From an uncultured Poribacteria bacterium (GTDB lineage Bacteria > Poribacteria > WGA-4E > WGA-3G): a stretch of DNA of 64,000 nucleotides. Each line of letters starts with the position of its first letter. Position 1 is the stretch's first letter. The notes below the pieces were generated by a model that had not been told where the DNA came from, made no database searches, and saw only the letters and a list, made by a program, of their open reading frames with translations. The stretch lies in NCBI GenBank assembly GCA_951813545.1, contig OX638352.1:1798001-1862000 (forward strand), in the 5' to 3' direction. Shown here piece by piece: positions 9,814-17,182 of this stretch. The translations under genes and the position numbers were made by a program.

Positions 9814-9929
9814 TAAATGAAAAAGATGCAACTGTTTTAGAACTTGTTTGTAGTAACAACAACCTCACTTTTTAACAGCAAGTTTTGGAAACCTACAAGC
9901 GGTGCCAAAAGAGTGGAGTTGAAACATAA

Positions 9930-10097
9930 CAGAAGATAAATTCCTTGAACTTGTCCAATGAACACAAGACTCAGATTTACCAACACACTCTCTATCTACT
10001 CAGAGATCGAGAAGATACACAAGTTGTAGACATAAAAACGCAGATTTTTCTAAAGGAAATGGCTTTGACAAATTTTTTTACTATCTTTTTTATCTGA
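9930..10097 (+). other. Unassigned open stretch, possible gene relic
   Basis: In the 670-bp gap 9489-10158, this frame stays open for 55 codons with a plausible residue mix (NEHKTQIYQHTLYLLRDRED). It has only TTG start candidates and no clear ribosome binding site. The rest of the gap holds the promoter-like block, a MITE and a candidate promoter at 10065. Confidence 0.2.
10065..10093 (+). promoter_or_regulatory. Candidate sigma-70 promoter
   Basis: TTGACA at 10065-10070, a 17-bp AT-rich spacer and TTTTAT at 10088-10093, about 65 bp before the sigma fragment at 10159. The -10 matches 4 of 6 consensus bases. Confidence 0.4.
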
Positions 10098-10158
10098 ACG
10101 AACTCTATGTAAGTAAAAGAACGAAAGCACTCTTTTTATCTTTGTGTTTGGAGAAAGT

Positions 10159-10539
10159 ATGTCCGTTGCAACCCATATAGCTACTATGGAAACCTATTCG
10201 GAAATCGGTCAGACGGAAGAATTAGATCTCGCGCAGGAACGTGAGATCGTTTTGCGCTGTCAAAATGGCGATGCCGACGCGATGGGAACCCTTGTGATTC
10301 GTTATCAACATTGGGTTTACAGCATCGCTTACGGTATGCTCAGTCACCATCAAGATGCGCAAGATATCGCACAAGACGCGTTTCTTTCTGCATGGGAAAA
10401 CATCGGAAAATTTCGATTCCGTTCCCGATTTTCCACATGGCTCTACCGGATTGTCAAAAACAAGTGCCTCAATCAGATGGATCAGTATCAGCATAGGAAA
10501 ACTGATCCAATGGAGATTGAGGAAAAATGCAAAGGCTGA
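10159..10539 (+). CDS. Sigma-70 family protein with region 2 only
   Basis: A 126-residue protein. Residues about 25-105 match sigma region 2 of ECF factors: LVIRYQHWVYSIAYG, DAQDIAQDAFLSAW, and the core-binding and -10-recognition segment FSTWLYRIVKNKCLNQM. The frame ends with GKCKG-like residues soon after region 2. No region 4 helix-turn-helix is present in this or any other frame downstream. ATG at 10159 has GGAG 5 nt upstream and is preferred to GTG at 10144. It is either a truncated sigma factor or a region-2-only regulator that could compete for RNA polymerase. It lies upstream of a small membrane protein and a STAS protein. Confidence 0.7.
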   Translation: MSVATHIATMETYSEIGQTEELDLAQEREIVLRCQNGDADAMGTLVIRYQHWVYSIAYGMLSHHQDAQDIAQDAFLSAWENIGKFRFRSRFSTWLYRIVKNKCLNQMDQYQHRKTDPMEIEEKCKG

Positions 10540-10730
10540 GGGGTTTGGAGAATGTATCTTCTATCTCTCCATTCTTTCAAATTGAGTTCATTTGGTTTCA
10601 ACACCCGTTTTGAAAATAATGCACCCTTTTGACATCCAAGGTGCGTCACTTAAATCAACGGATGTAAAATTTTAGCAAAATTGCCACTCGCAAATTCAAA
10701 TGCAAGTCCTATTCTAATAAGGAGAAAAAA

Positions 10731-10925
10731 ATGCGTTTCCTAATGATTAATCTACTCCTCGTCTGTTTGTTCCTCTTCGGCATCGGTTACCTTGCTTTCG
10801 GCTATGATGAGACTGTCGTGCCTGCTGAACCGCGCGGTCATCATACAGAGGAGGGACCTTGGGAAGCGTCTTTTGAAACACTCCATAAACGCCTCAAAAC
10901 GGACGCAGACTTGGATTTGAACTAA
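10731..10925 (+). CDS. Small single-pass membrane protein
   Basis: A 64-residue protein with a strong hydrophobic N-terminus (INLLLVCLFLFGIGYLAFG, residues 6-24) followed by a charged tail that ends DADLDLN. AAGGAG stands 8 nt before the ATG. The hydrophobic stretch could be a membrane anchor or a signal peptide. TTGACA occurs about 95 bp upstream, but without a good -10. It lies between the sigma fragment and the STAS gene and could serve that regulatory set; no family is recognised. Confidence 0.6.
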   Translation: MRFLMINLLLVCLFLFGIGYLAFGYDETVVPAEPRGHHTEEGPWEASFETLHKRLKTDADLDLN

Positions 10926-11041
10926 AAAGAAGGTATTGTGTTCATAGAATTCGGGTGAAGTCAACGCATCCTTAAAGTGAACGATAGTATTGAAAAACAA
11001 TTAACAGTGACAAATTCCAAAAATAAAAAAAGGAGTAAAAA

Positions 11042-11383
11042 ATGACAACGCAAATTCGCCAGCAAAATGGTATCTCGATTTTGAAACCCACTGGAAAGGT
11101 GGGCGGACGTTCCGTATCAGACTTACGGGAAGTTATTTTGCCACAAATAGAGGCTTCTGATACCCCACGTATCCTCATCAATTTCGAGCAGGTCAATCGG
11201 ATCGATAGTTCAGGTCTTGGCACCTTGATGGAAGCATACGCTGCTGCGTCACGAAAACAAGGACGCGTGGGTGTCATCAATGTCGGGAAACATATTAAAA
11301 ATCTCATTGTCCTGAGTCGTTTGGTTAATCTGTTTGAACATTTCGACAGTGAGGACGCTGCTGTTGCTGGATTGTCAGCTTAA
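11042..11383 (+). CDS. STAS-domain anti-sigma factor antagonist
   Basis: A 113-residue SpoIIAA/RsbV-like protein. The hallmark DSSGLG is at residues 55-60; the second serine (Ser57) corresponds to the site phosphorylated by anti-sigma kinases. The fold signature GRSVSDLREVI and the hydrophobic strand RILINFEQV flank it. In known systems such proteins free a sigma factor by binding its anti-sigma factor in a phosphorylation-dependent way. No RsbW-like kinase or PP2C phosphatase is in the window. The ATG has AAGGAG 6 nt upstream, and a clear terminator follows at 11411. Confidence 0.9.
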   Translation: MTTQIRQQNGISILKPTGKVGGRSVSDLREVILPQIEASDTPRILINFEQVNRIDSSGLGTLMEAYAAASRKQGRVGVINVGKHIKNLIVLSRLVNLFEHFDSEDAAVAGLSA

Positions 11384-11410
11384 CTTCCGAAGTCCAGTAG
11401 AATGTCCACA

Positions 11411-11443
11411 GGGAACTGGTTTTTTTTACCGGTTCCCTTTTTT
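11411..11443 (+). terminator. Rho-independent terminator after the STAS gene
   Basis: Ten-base stem GGGAACTGGT (11411-11420) with ACCGGTTCCC (11428-11437), one G-T wobble pair, then TTTTTT. It lies 28 bp after the stop codon. Confidence 0.85.
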
Positions 11444-11507
11444 GTTGCCTGACACTCACAAAACAAATTCTAAAAAATTCAGGTTTTCTCATTTTTTTTT
11501 GTCAAAA

Positions 11508-11534
11508 TGCAAGATTTCTGTCCAAAATTTCGTC
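11508..11534 (+). promoter_or_regulatory. Copy B of the sigma/TPR-type promoter
   Basis: TGCAAG at 11508-11513 and CGTC at 11531-11534 with a 17-bp spacer, in a conserved block (11471-11555) shared with 9572 and 17002. The leader from here to the GTG at 11652 also aligns with that of the second sigma gene, including GGCGAA and ACACGATCCAATCT. This suggests an ECF-type promoter, probably autoregulated. Confidence 0.55.
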
Positions 11535-11651
11535 TTTAATAGTAGAGGGTGTAAATTGCTCCATATTGTTTAATTGCATAAAACTTGGTATTTGATTAAA
11601 CTTTTTGGCGAAGATATACACGATCCAATCTGTTCATTAGGGGGAAATTTC

Positions 11652-13367
11652 GTGGAAAGAGAAGACGATGTTAAACTCATTCGCAAAATTTTATCGGGTG
11701 ACGACGCTGCGTTTGGCACTTTGGTCGGAAAGTACCAAAAGAGCGTTCATGCCCTTGTATGGCGGAAGATCGGCGATTATCACTATGCTGAAGATATTAT
11801 GCAAGATGCCTTCCTTCAGGCATACAAAAAACTCTCGACCCTTAAAAATCCGAATCAATTTGCAGGGTGGCTCTATGTCATTGCAAATCGGCTTTGCATT
11901 GATTGGATACGAAAGCAAAACCGGATGCAAGAACAAACACCTGTGATGCAATCTTTGGAAGGCACACGTCTGGAAGAAATTGAAGAATCCTCTTATACAC
12001 ACCATATTGCAGAACAGCGCGAGACAGAGAGCACCGAGTATTGCTATGAGCTTGTCCAAAAGCTTCTGGAAAAGCTACCAGAGAACGAACGCACGGTCAT
12101 AAGACTCTACTATCTTAACGAAATGTCAACGAAAGAGATCGGCAAATTCTTGAGAGTGTCGGCGAATACAATTGCGAGTCGGCTCCATCGGGCACGAAAG
12201 CGTCTACAAGTAGATCAAGAACTCTTGGTTCAAGAAGTTTTTGATGATGTACAGTTAGCAGAAAATCTGAAGGAGAATATTGTGAAACAATTAGAAAGTA
12301 TCCGCGGCAAGTTTGATTCATTCATGGCGCAAGCAAAATCTGACCCGACATCAGGGGCGGACATTCTTACCGAGGCACACAACCAGATTGAAGACGCGCT
12401 TAAGGGTAAAATCTCGTCCGAGTTGGCGCATCTTGCTCATGAGATATACAAGTATATGGGCAAACTCGGAAAAGAAAAAAGCGTCTCTTTGCACCGTAGG
12501 TATCTGAATGTGGCTTCAGACAATAAGGAACGTTTCTGGTCGCATCGGCAATTAAGTGTTAGCCTTGCTATGCTTGGGCAAAACAAGGAAGCTATTGAGG
12601 AACAGGTTCGGCTTTATCATTGGACATGCGAGAATATGTCAGACGCGGATGTGTTGCAGGTGCTTAGCAGTTGTTTAGAACACTCTGGATGTTGGGCGGC
12701 GGAAGGTCGTATTGATGACTGGATTCAACTTTATAATGAAGCATCTCAACGCTTAGAAAACCCTGAATTGAGTCGCTACGCACGTTGCAATTTCCTGCAA
12801 ATCGGATCAGAAATCTTACGCGCTTACGGCCGGGTAGATGAGACGCTTCTTGGCATGGAAAAGTTGGAACGTTTCAACGGCGAACCCGATTGGGAGCATT
12901 ATTTCAGATTCTGGTTGGCTGTCAGAACGAATCGACTTCTCGTATATAGTGGACAGGAAGATTGGGACCGTTTCGAGCAAGCACTTACCGAAGTCCGCGC
13001 GTTTATCGAAGGTGAGATGGAAAAACGGGATGCCGGTCATTCTGTAAACCTCGGCAATCTTCACTGGGCTGCACACGACATCGGTTGTTGCTTAGTGTGG
13101 TTACAGAAGTATAACGAGGCGAAACGGTTCCTGCAAGTCGCCATTGATTTGGACAATACCAACGATTATGGTCACTTCATGCTGGCTGTGAGCATCTGGG
13201 CATCTGACCGTAACCGCGAGAAGACTTTACATCATTTAAAATTTGCTCATGATATTGTCCTAGCTGCTTGGAATCGAGGTAAGTATTACCAAACTTTCCT
13301 TGGGACACCTGAATTTGCGGATGTGAAGGAGGATCCAGAGTTTCTGAAGGTTCTGGGGCAGAAATAG
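11652..13367 (+). CDS. ECF-like sigma factor with long TPR-like C-terminal domain (paralog 1)
   Basis: A 571-residue protein. Residues 1-90 form sigma region 2 (YHYAEDIMQDAFLQAYK, FAGWLYVIANRLCIDWIR), and residues about 140-190 form region 4 with the helix-turn-helix MSTKEIGKFLRVSANTIASR. About 370 further residues are helical with TPR-like repeats (for example YNEAKRFLQVAIDLDNTNDY). C-terminally extended sigma factors, such as the ECF42 group, usually lack a separate anti-sigma factor and sense through the tail. The GTG at 11652 is chosen because the paralog has AGGAGG at the matching place; an upstream TTG at 11574 is less likely. It precedes permease B by 170 bp. Confidence 0.85.
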   Translation: MEREDDVKLIRKILSGDDAAFGTLVGKYQKSVHALVWRKIGDYHYAEDIMQDAFLQAYKKLSTLKNPNQFAGWLYVIANRLCIDWIRKQNRMQEQTPVMQSLEGTRLEEIEESSYTHHIAEQRETESTEYCYELVQKLLEKLPENERTVIRLYYLNEMSTKEIGKFLRVSANTIASRLHRARKRLQVDQELLVQEVFDDVQLAENLKENIVKQLESIRGKFDSFMAQAKSDPTSGADILTEAHNQIEDALKGKISSELAHLAHEIYKYMGKLGKEKSVSLHRRYLNVASDNKERFWSHRQLSVSLAMLGQNKEAIEEQVRLYHWTCENMSDADVLQVLSSCLEHSGCWAAEGRIDDWIQLYNEASQRLENPELSRYARCNFLQIGSEILRAYGRVDETLLGMEKLERFNGEPDWEHYFRFWLAVRTNRLLVYSGQEDWDRFEQALTEVRAFIEGEMEKRDAGHSVNLGNLHWAAHDIGCCLVWLQKYNEAKRFLQVAIDLDNTNDYGHFMLAVSIWASDRNREKTLHHLKFAHDIVLAAWNRGKYYQTFLGTPEFADVKEDPEFLKVLGQK

Positions 13368-13402
13368 GATAACAATAATTTGGGTGATTGTAGTAAAATC
13401 TG

Positions 13403-13454
13403 TAGGACTTACGCAGCCATGCGATGTGCATTATTGCGCATTGCGTAAGTCCTA
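13403..13454. repeat. Short palindromic repeat
   Basis: TAGGACTTACGCA (13403-13415) and its exact reverse complement TGCGTAAGTCCTA (13442-13454) flank a 26-bp centre. It resembles a pair of insertion-sequence ends brought together with no transposase between them. It lies between the sigma gene and permease B. Confidence 0.6.
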
Positions 13455-13537
13455 TAGGTAACTACAGGTTTTATTAAATTCTCCATCTGATCTGAAATTC
13501 CACTTCGTAGGTTTTGTCCCAATAGAAGGAAGCCTTG

Positions 13538-15073
13538 ATGTTAACAACGCTCATCCGCCGAGAACTCTTCGACAATTTGATGACATTCCGCTTCGCTGCA
13601 GCAGTCTTAATTATGTTGTTGCTCGTCGTTGCCAATACCTTTGTGCTTATCAAAGATTATGAGCGACGGTTAGAAGCATACAACACTGTTCTCAAAACAG
13701 AGCATCAGCGATCGCGGGAAATGAAAACCTATTCAAGCGGAAGATTAAACGTTGCCCGCCCACCAAATCCGTTGAGTATTTTCAATGTCGGGTTGGATAA
13801 ACGGCTGGGCAACGAGATTTGGATATCTCACGGTTTTGTGCCGACGCTGTGGGATACTGGAACGTATAAATTGACGAATCCACTTCTCAATCTCTTCACT
13901 TCGATTGATATTATTTTTATCTTTGAGGTCGTTCTGAGCCTAATAGCACTTATTTTCGCCTACGATGCCATTGCGGGGGAACGCGAGCGCGGCACATTAC
14001 GTCTGGTCGTAACGCACCCGGTGCGTCGCGGTCAAATCCTGCTTGCGAAATACATCAGTGCGATGCTTTGCTTGCTTGTCCCGTTGCTGATAAGCCTGCT
14101 CCTCGCGATAATTTTGCTGACAACATCCACCGTTATCTCTTTGAGTATTGGTGATTTCCTCCGTATCGGTGGGATTATCTTGAGTTCAATTGTCTATCTG
14201 TCCGTATTCTACCTCATTGGTATGCTAATTTCAACAGTAACCCGCAGAACCGGTACCGCGCTGATGCTTGCTATGTTTGTCTGGGGGTTTTGGGTGTTGG
14301 TGTATCCAAACGCGGTTCTTGCCGCGATTGCGCCTCCTCAGACTTCTCAAACACGTATGGTATCCGCTTATGAGGAAATTAAACAGATATGGGAGGCATT
14401 CGACAGAGAGCGAAAGCAGTTCCTTGCGAATGATGCCGTTCCAGGGGAAGATCCACATTTTGGCATGGTAGGAGCAGATCCGAATTTCAACCAGATATGG
14501 GGATCAGGTTACCACCAGGAATATTTTCATAGAGATTCATCAACACTTCGGTATGACTACCACACTGTTTCAAACATTGAGGAACTTAGTGAAGCATCCA
14601 AGCCTCAGGTACCACACGCGCAGGATTATTATCGCTTCCTCGGACCGCAGATCGTCAAAACCGCAGAACGCGCGTGGCTTGTCCGAAAACAGGCACTCGA
14701 AACTATCTTCGTTCAACCAGCGATTGTCGATCGCATCCTTTTGAGAGGTTCACCAGTCGGGATGTACGACGCGGCAACGCAAGCGTGGGCAGGGACAGAC
14801 CTGCGCGGACTCAGAGATTTTTTTGAAGCGGCGCGAAGGTACCGACGGACCTTGATTGATTATTACTATGACAAAAACACTTTCGGGTCTCAACAATGGT
14901 TTTCGGCGGACAAGGGCGCGGTAGATTGGGATCGTTTGCCCCAGTTTTCTTTTCAAAGGGTTGATGTTGCCACAAATGCTAAGCGGGCGTTGCCGGATGT
15001 ATGTATACTGGTCATGCTTAATATAGTTCTGTTCGTAACAATATTTCTTATTTTCATCAAAAGTGAAGTGTAG
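13538..15073 (+). CDS. ABC-2 type transporter permease, type B (unit 5)
   Basis: A 511-residue membrane protein with about six transmembrane helices: TM1 at residues 15-38, then a large external loop, TM2-TM5 at about 120-265, a second external loop of about 200 residues, and TM6 at the C-terminus ending FIKSEV. The cytoplasmic motif GERERGTLRLVVTHP after TM2 is typical of ABC-2/NosY-like permeases that couple to a separate ATPase. The start is ATG 13538 with GAAGGA upstream; a TTG lies 3 nt earlier. It is homologous to the four type B genes at 40-51 kb. No ATP-binding subunit is adjacent. Its position after the sigma gene suggests co-regulation. Confidence 0.85.
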   Translation: MLTTLIRRELFDNLMTFRFAAAVLIMLLLVVANTFVLIKDYERRLEAYNTVLKTEHQRSREMKTYSSGRLNVARPPNPLSIFNVGLDKRLGNEIWISHGFVPTLWDTGTYKLTNPLLNLFTSIDIIFIFEVVLSLIALIFAYDAIAGERERGTLRLVVTHPVRRGQILLAKYISAMLCLLVPLLISLLLAIILLTTSTVISLSIGDFLRIGGIILSSIVYLSVFYLIGMLISTVTRRTGTALMLAMFVWGFWVLVYPNAVLAAIAPPQTSQTRMVSAYEEIKQIWEAFDRERKQFLANDAVPGEDPHFGMVGADPNFNQIWGSGYHQEYFHRDSSTLRYDYHTVSNIEELSEASKPQVPHAQDYYRFLGPQIVKTAERAWLVRKQALETIFVQPAIVDRILLRGSPVGMYDAATQAWAGTDLRGLRDFFEAARRYRRTLIDYYYDKNTFGSQQWFSADKGAVDWDRLPQFSFQRVDVATNAKRALPDVCILVMLNIVLFVTIFLIFIKSEV

Positions 15074-15107
15074 AATGGCTGTCAGTATAAAGAACTATTG
15101 ATGTCCG

Positions 15108-15518
15108 TAAGCTGCTTCCTAACTGACTGTTGATATACCGTTCAAAGGCTGTAAGCCCAACCATCGGGCGGGCTGGATATACGGCGAGAATCGCGTTTCT
15201 AAAGAGGCCCTGAACGAACCGCAAGGAAAATTAAAAAAGGTACCTAAGCTGCTTCCCAACTGATTGTTGATATACTGATCAGAGGCTGTAAGCCCAACCA
15301 TCGGGCGGGCTGGATATACGGAGAGAACCGCGTTTCTAAAGAGGTCCTGAACGAACCGCAAGGAAAATTAAAAAAGGTACCTAAGCTGCTTCCCAACTGA
15401 TTGTTGATATACTGATCAGAGGCTGTAAGCCCAACCATCGGGCGGGCTGGATATACGGAGAGAACCGCGTTTCTAAAGAGGCCCTGAACGAACCGCAAGG
15501 AAAATTAAAAAATGTGGC
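15108..15518. repeat. Three tandem 137-bp direct repeats
   Basis: Units begin at 15108, 15245 and 15382, so the period is exactly 137 bp. Copies 2 and 3 are almost identical; copy 1 has more changes. Each unit contains AGCCCAACCATCGGGCGGGCT, split as two arms that can fold (GCCC with GGGC), and ends with GCAAGGAAAATTAAAAA. In the third unit this end is the leader and ribosome binding site of permease A at 15512. The gap 15074-15511 therefore consists mainly of duplicated leader. Confidence 0.9.
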
Positions 15519-16915
15519 ATATTGCGAAACGAGAAATTTACGACAATCTGAATAGCCTCCGATTTGCGCTGGCAACTCTATTGCTTCTCGGCTTGCTGCT
15601 GATCAATGCGATTGTGCATCTCCAGGAACATCCTGTGCGGATGCAAAAATATCACGATGCCGCCACAGAATCGTTGAGTCGCCTAAGATCTCGAACAAAT
15701 TTGTATAACATTGCGCAAGGGGGTCCCGGATACCTTTACAAAAAGCCGTCATCTCTCCATTTCTGTGCAGATGGTGGTGAGGACTTTTTGGCTGATAATG
15801 TCCACGGCGGATTTTACGCTTGGGCCACCGATGGCTTAGCAGGCTTCTGGCAGTTAGATTATATCCCCGCGACTTTCAATTCAAAAAATATTCGTCCAGA
15901 CACTATCAAAATAGATTGGGGGTTTGTGATCGGGTACGTCTTGAGTCTCATCGCAATCCTGTTCACCTTTGATTCGATTTCTGGCGAACGCGAGCATGGG
16001 ACACTACGTTTGACATTGGCAAACTCGATCCCGCGTCATACCGTGTTAATTGGAAAATTTTTAGGTGCATTGGTAAGTATTAGCGTCCCGTTTGCGCTGG
16101 CGATTTTGATGAATCTGTTGGTAATTTCCACCGCCAGCGATGTGCAACTTGGCGTTGAGGCGTGGAACCGTTTAGGCATTGTTTTCTTTATTGCGATTCT
16201 GTATCTGGGTCTGTTTCTTGCGTTAGGTTTGTTGGTGTCGTCGCGTGTGCGGCAGAGTGCAGCGAGTCTTGTGATACTTCTGTTAACGTGGGTCACCTTC
16301 GTGGTTTTTATGCCGAGCACGCTTGCCTCCATTGCAAGTGGATTTTCAACACCCATGACTTATGGTCAATTCGACCAACGCGCCAGACAACTTGTAAATG
16401 AACTTAGGGGTGAATACGACGCTCGTTTGCAAGGCACACGTGAGGATCCAGCGAAAAAAATGGAGTTAGCGGGTGAATACGTCATCACAGACGTAACGGA
16501 GCGTGAACGGTTGAGCCAAGAATACTTAACGCAACAGCATGCCCAAATTCAACTGGCGCGTTCTGTCACCCGTATCTCACCGGTCGTGCTTGTCCAGCAT
16601 CTTCTTGAGGTTTTTGCTGGAACTGGGTTTGAACGGCACCAACAATTTGTGGAGAACGTGCAGCGTTACGCCCGTGAATACCGAGGATTTGTCTCGGATA
16701 TGGATAGAGCAGATCCCGAGAGTCTCCATATCATTGGGACGTATGAGGGTATGTCGAAAAAGCCCATCACTCCAGAATCAATTCCGACGTTTGAAGATAC
16801 GGTCAGTCTTAGCCGTGACTTCAACGCTGCAGCAATAGATTTGCTGTTGCTAATGCTATTTTTCGTTGTTTGTCTCTCCGGAGCGTTCCTCGCATTTGTA
16901 CGCATTGAAATTTAG
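15512..16915 (+). CDS. ABC-2 type transporter permease, type A (unit 5)
   Basis: A 467-residue permease beginning MWHIAKREIYDNLNSLRFAL, the hallmark of type A proteins here. TM1 is at residues 17-36, the external loop at about 37-140, TM2-TM5 at about 141-275, a second loop to about 440, then TM6. The coupling motif GEREHGTLRLTLANSIPRH is present. It ends RIEI and so lacks the GAGGTG ribosome-binding codons seen in type A genes that precede a type B gene. A sigma gene follows instead. AAGGA stands before the ATG within the third tandem leader repeat. Confidence 0.85.
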   Translation: MWHIAKREIYDNLNSLRFALATLLLLGLLLINAIVHLQEHPVRMQKYHDAATESLSRLRSRTNLYNIAQGGPGYLYKKPSSLHFCADGGEDFLADNVHGGFYAWATDGLAGFWQLDYIPATFNSKNIRPDTIKIDWGFVIGYVLSLIAILFTFDSISGEREHGTLRLTLANSIPRHTVLIGKFLGALVSISVPFALAILMNLLVISTASDVQLGVEAWNRLGIVFFIAILYLGLFLALGLLVSSRVRQSAASLVILLLTWVTFVVFMPSTLASIASGFSTPMTYGQFDQRARQLVNELRGEYDARLQGTREDPAKKMELAGEYVITDVTERERLSQEYLTQQHAQIQLARSVTRISPVVLVQHLLEVFAGTGFERHQQFVENVQRYAREYRGFVSDMDRADPESLHIIGTYEGMSKKPITPESIPTFEDTVSLSRDFNAAAIDLLLLMLFFVVCLSGAFLAFVRIEI

Positions 16916-17039
16916 TGCGTAGCGTTCAAGTTCCCCCGCGTTCTTTTCTTCGGACACTGCCCACCAGAAAGTATTTGTGCTGCCCTCCTCGCTATTCCAT
17001 CCGTAAAAAATTCAGATTTTTTTATCTTTTTTGACCGAA

Positions 17040-17066
17040 TGCACGTTTTTTGATCAAACTTTCGTC
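17040..17066 (+). promoter_or_regulatory. Copy C of the sigma/TPR-type promoter
   Basis: TGCACG at 17040-17045 and CGTC at 17063-17066, again 17 bp apart, in a block (17002-17090) matching 11471 and 9572. The start codon of the second sigma gene lies about 117 bp downstream, close to the 118 bp at paralog 1. Confidence 0.55.
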
Positions 17067-17182
17067 TTTAAATTATAGAACGTGCGAACCGCATCAGACC
17101 GCTTAATTTTACAAAACCCGAATTTCATTAACCATTTTGGCGAATGCAACACGATCCAATCTATTCATTAGGAGGAAATCCC

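Noticed and set aside
10540..10630. UGA read-through of the sigma region-2 gene as a second selenoprotein
   Set aside because: The frame after the TGA does not encode region 4, has no SECIS-like hairpin and meets another TGA soon.
15119..15575. Minus-strand frames of 64-84 codons over the 137-bp tandem
   Set aside because: They repeat with the 137-bp period, lack ribosome binding sites and overlap the start of permease A.
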